Assembly: GCA_030601965.1 (NCBI GenBank)
Contig: JAUWAR010000081.1
Span: 1 to 5,617 of the forward strand
Length of the DNA stretch: 5,617 nucleotides
Origin: a bacterium
GTDB taxonomy: Bacteria > Hydrothermota > UBA3073 > JACQXS01 > JAUWAR01
Reading direction: 5' to 3'
Made by a program: the position numbers and the translations under genes. The notes under the pieces are model-generated. The model saw nothing but the letters and a program-made list of their open reading frames with translations, was not told where the DNA came from and ran no database searches. Shown here one piece after another: positions 1 to 4,569 of the stretch; the stretch's first letter is position 1; every line of letters starts with the position of its first letter.

Positions 1-153
1 GTGAAGGAAAAGGAGTACAGAACATTATTAAAAAAAAATTGTGATTTTATCGTGAAAATTCCAATGATGGGAAAAATTCAATCCCTTAATGCTTCTGCAG
101 CAACAGGGATTTTAGTATATGAGGCTTTGAAACAAAGATTGGAGGCAAAATGA
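1..153 (+). CDS. rlmB: 3' end of SpoU/TrmH-family RNA 2'-O-methyltransferase, probably RlmB, partial and apparently frameshifted
   Basis: This is the C-terminal end of a SPOUT-class (SpoU/TrmH) enzyme, a family that transfers a methyl group from S-adenosylmethionine to a ribose 2'-OH in rRNA or tRNA. Frame 1 ends at TGA 151-153 and carries the family's last motif, KIPMMGKIQSLNASAATG, followed by a helix reading ILVYEALKQR. The knot motifs bind SAM, and the Ser-Leu-Asn segment is the conserved motif 3. The preceding motif 2 (E-G-K-G) is absent from frame 1. It appears in frame 3 (codons from position 3) as EGKGVQNIIKK, which runs into a stop at 42-44. The two halves join perfectly if one A is dropped from the A9 run at 30-38, so the gene is either frameshifted, mis-sequenced or expressed by slippage. 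The ending EA-x-KQR resembles RlmB (23S G2251), but so little is present that another SpoU paralogue is possible. The 5' part lies outside the window. Confidence 0.8.
   Translation: MKEKEYRTLLKKNCDFIVKIPMMGKIQSLNASAATGILVYEALKQRLEAK
30..38 (+). other. A9 homopolymer at the rlmB frame break
   Basis: Nine consecutive A residues lie exactly where the reading frame of the SpoU/TrmH gene must change from frame 3 (EGKG motif) to frame 1 (NCDFIVKIPMM segment). Eight A would give one uninterrupted frame. Runs of this length are known sites of polymerase slippage and of sequencing or assembly error; the sequence alone does not say which applies. Confidence 0.7.
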
Positions 154-233
154 AAAAGCCTGGAAATCTCAAGATTAAGTTTATAGAGGTGAGCAAGAAT
201 TTAAGGAAAAGTGCGACAAGAGGAAAAGTTTAA
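150..233 (+). CDS. Very small ORF overlapping the rlmB stop, 27 codons, doubtful
   Basis: An ATG at 150 overlaps the TGA of the upstream gene in an ATGA arrangement, and GGAGG at 140-144 gives a reasonable ribosome-binding site. The product is a 27-residue, strongly basic peptide (MKKPGNLKIKFIEVSKNLRK at its start) ending at TAA 231-233. The start context favours translation, but I recognise no family. The peptide may be the head of a broken gene whose rest lies in other frames downstream, or it may be chance. Confidence 0.25.
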   Translation: MKKPGNLKIKFIEVSKNLRKSATRGKV

Positions 234-327
234 AATAAAAAGTGCAAAAGAGAGATTTAGAGTTACAAAAGATGCAAATTTTATTGCTCCAGTCAAGGAT
301 TATGATAGTTTTGTGAAGGAGTGGTGA
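211..327 (+). CDS. Small hypothetical ORF, possible antitoxin-like remnant
   Basis: A GTG start at 211 has AAGGA at 203-207, only 3 nt away, and opens a 38-codon frame to TGA at 325-327. The peptide is charged and ends DYDSFVKEW. The pattern K-SAKERFRV-x-KDAN followed by a short acidic tail is loosely like the C-terminal tails of small antitoxins, but I cannot assign a family and no intact toxin frame follows. Frame 1 is closed by several stops just upstream (184-186, 190-192, 202-204), so no longer version exists in this frame. It may be a decayed fragment; I treat it as weakly supported. Confidence 0.2.
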   Translation: MRQEEKFKIKSAKERFRVTKDANFIAPVKDYDSFVKEW

Positions 328-387
328 GATAAATGCCGAATAGGGTCTGGTGTTCATTTTACATTTTCAGCCAGAGGCTGATGAGCA

Positions 388-417
388 TTGGACTCAAAGG
401 AAAATGGCTTTTATATT
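388..417 (+). promoter_or_regulatory. Weak sigma-70-like promoter candidate upstream of pheT
   Basis: TTGGAC at 388-393 and TATATT at 412-417 are separated by 18 nt, a usable spacing for a housekeeping promoter. The -10 matches TATAAT at five of six positions and the -35 keeps only TTG. Transcription would start near 424, giving a leader of about 45 nt before the pheT ATG. In DNA this AT-rich such matches occur by chance, so this is only a candidate. Confidence 0.22.
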
Positions 418-468
418 TCATAATCGTATACGGAAAGGATAGAAGGTAAAATTGAGAGATAAAATAAT

Positions 469-2112
469 ATGCCTACTATAACTGTATCAAAAAAAGACTT
501 GGAAAATCTCATTGGTAAAGAACTCTTTATTGAGGAACTCCAAGACAAACTCTCTCTTGTTAAAGGTGAAATTAAAGATTTTGAGGGTGATGAATTTAAG
601 ATAGAACTTGCTGATACTAATAGACCTGATTTGTGGTGTGCTGAAGGGATTGCACGACAGCTCAAATCTCAAATCTCAAATCTCAAATCTCAAAAAACAG
701 AATCTCAGATATTTGTAGATGCTGAACTTGAAAATATTAGACCTTATATTGGGGGATTTGTAGCAAAAGACATAAAGATAGATGAATCCACTCTTGCTGG
801 ACTTATCCAGACTCAAGAAAAATTGGCAGATGGATTTGGAAGACATAGAAAAAATATTAGTATTGGATTTTATAGGGCATCACAAATTACCTTTCCACTG
901 TTTTATAAGGCAGTTGAGCAGGAATCTTATAAATTTGTCCCTCTTGACTCTAATACTCCCAAAAATTTGAAAGAGATACTTGAATCCCATCCGAAAGGTG
1001 TAGAATATGGTAGTATTCTTAAAGGATTTGCTCGATTTCCTATGTTTGTTGATAAAAACAATAAAGTCCTCTCTTTGCCACCAATCATAAATGCAAGAGA
1101 TATAGGTGAACTAAAAATAGGAGATAGTGAAATCCTCTGTGAGGTTACTGGCACAGACTTGGAAGGAGTACTACTTATATTGAATATTCTATCTTATAAT
1201 TTATTTGATAGAGGTGCCAAAATAATTCCTATAAAAGTAGAATATCCTTATCAGACACCTCTTGGGAAAAGTATAATCACACCTTATGATTTTAATGAAA
1301 AGTTTGTTGTTAAAAAGAGTGAATTTGAGAAATTGTTGGGTATGAAGTTAAATATTGATGAGATAGCAAGAATCCTAAAGAATATGGGTTACAAGTTACA
1401 AGTGACAAGTGACGAGTTAGAAGTAGATTGTCCATCTTACAGAAAAGATATTATGCACTCTGTGGATGTGATTGAGGATTTTGCTATAGGTAAGGGTTAT
1501 GATACTTTTGGAACAGAAAGCATTTCTTTCTTCACTGTGGGAAAGCCCGCACCTATTGAATCTACCTTAAATAAAGTAAGAGATATTATGATAGGCTCTG
1601 GGTTTGAAGAGATAATGTCAAATATTCTGACTCAGAAGTCAGAAGTCAGAAGTCAGAAGTCAGAAATAATTGAGATAGAGAATTATATGACTGAGACCTA
1701 CTCGGTACTCCGAAATACTTTAATTCCCTCTTTACTTAATGTAGAAGCACACAGTCCAAAAGCTACCTATCCTCACAGAATCTTTGAAATAGGAGAGGTT
1801 GTAGTAAAGGATGAAAAGGCAGATTTAAGGAGTAGAACTTTTTACAATCTTGGGGTGCTTTTGGCTCATCCAGGGGCAAGTTTCTCTGAAATTCATAGTT
1901 TTTTAGAAATCCTTTCCAAATATTTAAATTTCACTTATGTCTTTGAAAAAGCAAACTCTCTTTCTTTTATAAAGGGTAGAGTTGCGAATATAACGGTAAA
2001 TGGAAAAGAAAAAGGAATCATAGGAGAAATTCATCCACAAGTGCTTGAGAACTGGGGCATAAGGATGCCTGTATCGGTTTTTGAGATTTGCGACATTGCG
2101 AGTTTGCACTAA
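469..2112 (+). CDS. pheT: Phenylalanyl-tRNA synthetase beta subunit, archaeal/eukaryotic type
   Basis: PheT pairs with PheS to charge tRNA-Phe with phenylalanine in the cytoplasm. At 547 residues this matches the short archaeal-type subunit; bacterial PheT is about 800 residues, with extra tRNA-binding and C-terminal FDX-ACB domains. Visible parts are: an N-terminal domain opening MPTITVSKKDLENLIG, with the landmark TNRPDLWCAEGIAR (50-63); a B3/B4 editing region around HRKNISIGFYR (126-136) to LPPIINARDIGELK (203-216); a B5 domain (about 278-345) with YRKDIMHSVDVIEDFAIG (324-341) and its acidic residues D327, D333, E336 and D337; and a B6/B7 catalytic-like domain ending GEIHPQVLENWGI and VSVFEI (519-540). 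The ATG at 469 is chosen because family proteins start in exactly this way; GAGAG at 454-458 is a modest Shine-Dalgarno. pheS is not in the window. Three heptanucleotide arrays lie in frame, encoding residues about 65-76, 308-319 and 389-400. Confidence 0.95.
   Translation: MPTITVSKKDLENLIGKELFIEELQDKLSLVKGEIKDFEGDEFKIELADTNRPDLWCAEGIARQLKSQISNLKSQKTESQIFVDAELENIRPYIGGFVAKDIKIDESTLAGLIQTQEKLADGFGRHRKNISIGFYRASQITFPLFYKAVEQESYKFVPLDSNTPKNLKEILESHPKGVEYGSILKGFARFPMFVDKNNKVLSLPPIINARDIGELKIGDSEILCEVTGTDLEGVLLILNILSYNLFDRGAKIIPIKVEYPYQTPLGKSIITPYDFNEKFVVKKSEFEKLLGMKLNIDEIARILKNMGYKLQVTSDELEVDCPSYRKDIMHSVDVIEDFAIGKGYDTFGTESISFFTVGKPAPIESTLNKVRDIMIGSGFEEIMSNILTQKSEVRSQKSEIIEIENYMTETYSVLRNTLIPSLLNVEAHSPKATYPHRIFEIGEVVVKDEKADLRSRTFYNLGVLLAHPGASFSEIHSFLEILSKYLNFTYVFEKANSLSFIKGRVANITVNGKEKGIIGEIHPQVLENWGIRMPVSVFEICDIASLH
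661..695 (+). repeat. Heptamer tandem array 1 (CTCAAAT), inside pheT
   Basis: Four perfect copies of CTCAAAT (661-688) are followed by a fifth copy with a changed last base (CTCAAAA, 689-695). Because 7 is not a multiple of 3, the array encodes a seven-residue cycle, K-S-Q-I-S-N-L, readable without stops in all three plus-strand frames. The minus strand contains TGA in every frame. It lies in the variable linker after EGIAR of PheT. Confidence 0.95.
1391..1425 (+). repeat. Degenerate heptamer array 2 (ACAAGTK), inside pheT B5 domain
   Basis: Five 7-nt units can be laid out as ACAAGTT, ACAAGTG, ACAAGTG, ACGAGTT and AGAAGTA. The encoded residues are KLQVTSDELEV (309-319), a likely beta-hairpin in the B5 domain. 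A perfect ACAAGTG array would contain TGA every 21 nt in each frame. At the two places where it would fall in the pheT frame (codons 310 and 317) the sequence reads TTA. Confidence 0.75.
1633..1667 (+). repeat. Heptamer tandem array 3 (CAGAAGT), inside pheT
   Basis: Four perfect copies of CAGAAGT (1633-1660) are followed by CAGAAAT (1661-1667). The array encodes QKSEVRSQKSE, a charged, low-complexity insert between EIMSNILT and IEIENYMTETYSVLR, where family members have a variable loop. It is open in all plus-strand frames; the complementary strand has a TGA in each frame. Confidence 0.95.
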
Positions 2113-2141
2113 AATATGTGCGAATTTATCCTTTAAAAGAA

Positions 2142-2160
2142 TAGTAGGAGGAGACTACTA
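2142..2160 (+). promoter_or_regulatory. Ribosome-binding site in the loop of a 6-bp inverted repeat
   Basis: TAGTAG (2142-2147) and CTACTA (2155-2160) are perfect inverted complements around a 7-nt loop, GAGGAGA (2148-2154). The loop holds the Shine-Dalgarno GGAGGAG core of the following methyltransferase, and the last stem base is the A of its ATG. In the mRNA the ribosome-binding site would be shown in a loop while the start codon is partly paired. The stem is AU-rich and short, so any effect on translation is unproven. Confidence 0.5.
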
Positions 2161-2714
2161 TGGGTAAAGCACAATCCAATTTTGATTTCAAACTGATGTG
2201 TTTCTATTTTAAATTTCGTGATTTCTTCTTGCCACCCAAGAATATCTTAAACGAGGCAGGAATAAAACCGGGTTTTCATATACTTGATTATGGCTGTGGA
2301 CCTGGAAGTTATATCATTCCTCTTGCAGAATTGGTGGGCAAATCAGGAAAGATTTATGCCCTTGATATGCATCCACTTGCAATCCAGAGAGTTGAGAATA
2401 TCGCTTCAAAAAGGCATTTGACAAATATAGAAACCATTTGTTCCGATTGCAAAACTGGATTACCAGATAATAGTATAGATGTAGTCCTATTATATGATAT
2501 CCTTCATGTTTTAGGCGACCCAATCGGGGTGTTACAAGAGTTACATAGAATATTGAAACCAAACGGAATTCTATTTTTCAGTGACCATCATATGAAAGAA
2601 AATGAAATAGTGTCTGATGTAACAAATAGAGGATTGTTTAGGTTATCGAGAAAAGGCAAAAGAACATATAGCTTCTTAAAAAGTGAAAATTTAGAAAAGG
2701 AGATGAGAATATGA
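2160..2714 (+). CDS. Class I SAM-dependent methyltransferase, UbiE/Methyltransf_11-like, substrate unknown
   Basis: This is a 184-residue single-domain Rossmann-fold methyltransferase. Motif I is HILDYGCGPGSYIIPLAE (40-57), the glycine-rich SAM-binding loop. The acidic residue at the end of strand 2 is D69 in YALDMHP and would hold the SAM ribose. IDVVLLYDILHVL (106-118) is motif II and ILKPNGILFFSDHH (131-144) is motif III. The N-terminus (FYFKFRDFFLPPKNIL) is aromatic and could form a substrate cap or contact lipid, but I see no real membrane segment. The ATG at 2160 has GGAGGAG 6 nt upstream. The gene begins 47 nt after pheT, and its TGA overlaps the purN ATG (ATGA, 2711-2714), so it is probably cotranscribed and translationally coupled with purN. 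The substrate cannot be deduced; small molecules such as quinones, lipids or metals are all possible in this family. Confidence 0.85.
   Translation: MGKAQSNFDFKLMCFYFKFRDFFLPPKNILNEAGIKPGFHILDYGCGPGSYIIPLAELVGKSGKIYALDMHPLAIQRVENIASKRHLTNIETICSDCKTGLPDNSIDVVLLYDILHVLGDPIGVLQELHRILKPNGILFFSDHHMKENEIVSDVTNRGLFRLSRKGKRTYSFLKSENLEKEMRI
2697..2702 (+). promoter_or_regulatory. Ribosome-binding site of purN
   Basis: AAGGAG lies 8 nt upstream of the ATG at 2711, inside the last codons of the methyltransferase gene. It fixes the purN start and supports independent as well as coupled initiation at the ATGA overlap. Confidence 0.8.
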
Positions 2715-3325
2715 AAAAACTAATTATTGGAATTCTTGCATCTGGGAGAGGTTCAAATCTCCAGGCAATAATAGATAATACAAAGAAAGGTAAAATAGAT
2801 GCAGAAATCGGGTGTGTTATCTCTGATAAGGAAGATGCGTTTGCTCTTGAGAGGGCAAGAAAGGCAAATATTCCTGCTCATTACATATATCCAGGAACTC
2901 ATAAGACATTCCTTGACCCGGAATGTGAAGCGGAATACATTAAGTGTCTGAAAAAGCATAATGTTGAACTTATATGTCTTGCAGGATTTATGAGGGTTCT
3001 TCATCCTCCATTTTTACGGGTGTATAGGGGCAGAATAATGAATATACATCCTGCTTTACTACCGTCATTTAAAGGCTTACACGCCCAGAAACAGGCTTTT
3101 GACTACGGTGTAAAGGTCTCAGGTGCAACGGTTCATTTTGTAGATGAGGGTGTAGATACAGGTCCTATAATAGTGCAGAGGGCAGTTGAGATCGAGAATG
3201 ATGATACCCCTGATATGCTTGAACAGAGAATTCTTAAGATAGAGCATAAGATATATTCTGAGGCAATCCAGTTATTTGCGGAGGGAAGGTTTAAGATTAT
3301 TGGGAGGAGGGTGATAAAAAAATGA
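2711..3325 (+). CDS. purN: Phosphoribosylglycinamide formyltransferase (GART)
   Basis: PurN transfers the formyl group of 10-formyltetrahydrofolate to glycinamide ribonucleotide, the third step of de novo purine synthesis. The 204-residue length is normal for the family. The phosphate-binding N-terminus reads ILASGRGSNLQAI (8-20). LAGFMRVL (90-97) is the folate-pocket strand. The catalytic signature IMNIHPALLPSFKG (109-122) includes N111 and H113, and the third catalytic residue is D149 in VDEGVDTGPI. These correspond to Asn106, His108 and Asp144 of the E. coli enzyme. The end (FAEGRFKIIGRRVIKK) is complete, with TGA at 3323-3325. The gene overlaps the upstream methyltransferase by 4 nt and has a good AAGGAG site. 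No other purine gene is visible, so it sits outside a purine operon here. It converges on ftsZ across a 127-bp gap full of repeats. Confidence 0.97.
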   Translation: MKKLIIGILASGRGSNLQAIIDNTKKGKIDAEIGCVISDKEDAFALERARKANIPAHYIYPGTHKTFLDPECEAEYIKCLKKHNVELICLAGFMRVLHPPFLRVYRGRIMNIHPALLPSFKGLHAQKQAFDYGVKVSGATVHFVDEGVDTGPIIVQRAVEIENDDTPDMLEQRILKIEHKIYSEAIQLFAEGRFKIIGRRVIKK

Positions 3326-3340
3326 GTTCAATGCCCAATG

Positions 3341-3387
3341 TCAAAACTCAAATTCCAAATAAAATCCAAATTTCAAATGTCAAAAAT
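3341..3387 (+). repeat. Intergenic heptamer array, plus-strand sense (YCAAATN)
   Basis: Beginning 15 nt after the purN stop, 7-nt units can be read as TCAAAAC, TCAAATT, CCAAATA and, after a 3-nt offset, CCAAATT, TCAAATG, TCAAAAA. The units resemble the CTCAAAT array inside pheT but are more diverged. They form the left arm of an imperfect inverted repeat with 3411-3452. Confidence 0.75.
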
Positions 3388-3447
3388 ATTGGGGGATTTA
3401 GGATTTAAGCTTGATTTGACATTTGGACTTTGATATTTGGATTTTGA
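3348..3447. terminator. Large imperfect hairpin between convergent genes, possible bidirectional terminator
   Basis: The two arrays can pair. AAATGTCAAA (3375-3384) is a perfect complement of TTTGACATTT (3415-3424). TCAAATTCCAAATA (3348-3361) pairs with 3434-3447 at 13 of 14 positions. There are internal mismatches between the two blocks, and the loop is about 30 nt. On the plus strand the stem is followed by five T (3449-3453). On the minus strand a shorter T4 run follows. The stem is AT-rich, unlike a classical GC-rich terminator, so the role is inferred mainly from its position between purN and ftsZ. Confidence 0.4.
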
Positions 3448-3452
3448 ATTTT
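3411..3452 (-). repeat. Intergenic heptamer array, minus-strand sense (YCAAATN)
   Basis: Read on the minus strand directly after the ftsZ stop codon, the units are TCAAAAT, CCAAATA, TCAAAGT, CCAAATG and TCAAATC, in an unbroken 7-nt period. This is the same motif as in the left arm but in opposite orientation. Each of the two convergent genes therefore carries the CAAAT-rich strand in its own transcript just after its stop. Confidence 0.8.
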
Positions 3453-4553
3453 TCAATCCATCTGTTTTCGCATAAATGTTGGTGTTTCAAGGTCAATGAG
3501 AGTTTCTGCTCTTCTGCGTTTGAATGCAGGAAGTCTTTCCGTTTCTTCCCTTCCATATATTTTTTCTGTTTCACGGAGTAACTTTCTTTTTCTTTCTTTT
3601 TCCATTCCTGTTGCAATGATGGTAATTGAGACCTCATCATTGTCATCTTCATCCATAACAGCACCCATAATAATGTTTGCATCCTGAGCAACTTTATTCC
3701 TGATTGTATTCATAGCCTCATTTAGTTCATGGAGCGAAAGTTCTTTGCCAGTTGTTATATTGACAAGAACCGCTTTTGCTCCATCAATTGATATATCCTC
3801 AAGTAGAGGTGAAGATATTGCTTCCTCTGCGGCTTCAACGGCTCTGTCTTCTCCTCTGGCTCTTCCAATACCCATAAGTGCAATTCCTGGCTCGGACATT
3901 ACAGCTTGAACATCTGCAAAATCAACATTTATAAATCCTGGTCTTGTAATAATCTCTGAAATGCCTTTTGTTGCTTGCAGGAGTATGCTATCTGCCAATC
4001 TAAAGGCATCAAGAAAAGAGGTCTGCTTTGAAGCCACAGCGAGAAGCCTCTGATTTGGAATTACAATTACAGAATCTGTCTTTTCCTTTAGTTCTATTAT
4101 TCCCTGTTCTGCCTGTTCTTTTCTTCTTGTTCCTTCAAAATCAAAAGGCTTTGTTACAATACCTACTGTAAGGGCTCCAAGTTCTTTTGCCATTTGTGCT
4201 ATAATAGGAGAGGCACCTGTGCCTGTACCACCTCCCATGCCACAAGCAATAAATACTATGTTTGCACCCTCAATATTCTCCTTGACCTCAAGAGAGTTTT
4301 CCTCTATTGCCTTTCTTCCTATATCAGGTCTTCCACCAGAACCAAGTCCCTTTGTGAGTTTAACTCCAATCTGCACCTTTTCTGGAGCTTTGGAATTTTG
4401 TAGGACCTGGAGGTCTGTATTGATGGCAGTAAATTCCACTCCTTGTATTCCTTCTTCTACCATTCTGTTTACAGCGTTACCACCTCCACCTCCTACCCCT
4501 ACAACCTTTATTCTGCAAGGTTGCCTTTTTGGGTCTGCAAATTCAAACTTCAT
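3453..4553 (-). CDS. ftsZ: Cell division protein FtsZ
   Basis: FtsZ is the tubulin-like GTPase that polymerises into the division ring at mid-cell. The protein is 366 residues. The N-terminal nucleotide loop is VGVGGGGGNAVNRM (18-31). The tubulin signature GGGTGTG is at 107-113. The T7 loop NVDFADVQAVM (209-219) carries D211 and D214, which complete the GTPase site of the neighbouring subunit. The second domain (about 225-317) ends in SITIIATGM. A short, highly charged linker (about 318-352) leads to the conserved C-terminal peptide DLETPTFMRKQ (354-364), the docking site for FtsA and other partners. The start at 4553 is chosen over an in-frame ATG at 4625. It has a purine-rich GAGGGGGG site 5 nt upstream, begins MKFEFADPK as a normal FtsZ does, and avoids overlap with ftsA. 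The gene follows ftsA after 16 nt, so the two are surely cotranscribed. Confidence 0.98.
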   Translation of the reverse strand: MKFEFADPKRQPCRIKVVGVGGGGGNAVNRMVEEGIQGVEFTAINTDLQVLQNSKAPEKVQIGVKLTKGLGSGGRPDIGRKAIEENSLEVKENIEGANIVFIACGMGGGTGTGASPIIAQMAKELGALTVGIVTKPFDFEGTRRKEQAEQGIIELKEKTDSVIVIPNQRLLAVASKQTSFLDAFRLADSILLQATKGISEIITRPGFINVDFADVQAVMSEPGIALMGIGRARGEDRAVEAAEEAISSPLLEDISIDGAKAVLVNITTGKELSLHELNEAMNTIRNKVAQDANIIMGAVMDEDDNDEVSITIIATGMEKERKRKLLRETEKIYGREETERLPAFKRRRAETLIDLETPTFMRKQMD

Positions 4554-4566
4554 AATACCCCCCTCT
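4554..4566 (-). promoter_or_regulatory. Ribosome-binding site of ftsZ
   Basis: On the minus strand the 16-nt gap after the ftsA stop reads AAAAGAGGGGGGTATT before the ATG. The GAGGGGGG tract is a strong though G-rich Shine-Dalgarno-like site. It decides the start at 4553 and fits the high FtsZ:FtsA ratio known from other bacteria. Confidence 0.7.
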
Positions 4567-4569
4567 TTT

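Larger units (their letters stand above)
154..468. other. 315-bp stretch without a convincing gene between rlmB and pheT
   Basis: Besides the two tiny ORFs at 150-233 and 211-327, two overlapping plus-strand frames are open here. One runs 333-449 from ATG (38 codons, start MPNRVW). The other runs 350-442 from GTG (30 codons, containing FQPEADEHWTQRKMAF). None has a recognisable domain. Successive short frames in different registers are what a decayed small gene or gene pair would leave, but chance is not excluded. I see no tRNA fold, no T-box element before pheT and no strong terminator. Confidence 0.5.

Noticed and set aside
342..357. AGGGTCTGG upstream of pheT as a T-box antiterminator element
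   Set aside because: Only the first few bases match the T-box core; the ACCGCG continuation, specifier stem and terminator hairpin are absent.
661..695. CRISPR-like direct repeats
   Set aside because: Units are 7 nt with no spacers and are translated in frame inside pheT; they are simple tandem heptamers.
1633..1667. Low-complexity insert as a frameshift or assembly error in pheT
   Set aside because: The frame continues correctly into IEIENYMTETYSVLR, and the array of five 7-nt units (35 nt) fits the frame together with its flanks, so it reads as genuine coding sequence.
3326..3452. Insertion-sequence end or MITE with target duplication
   Set aside because: The inverted arms are explained by heptamer arrays; I see no direct target duplication or transposase remnant, so I list them as repeats and a possible terminator only.
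3398..3691. 97-codon minus-strand ORF overlapping the 3' end of ftsZ
   Set aside because: It is an out-of-frame shadow of the charged FtsZ linker and then runs through the intergenic heptamer array; no independent evidence supports it.
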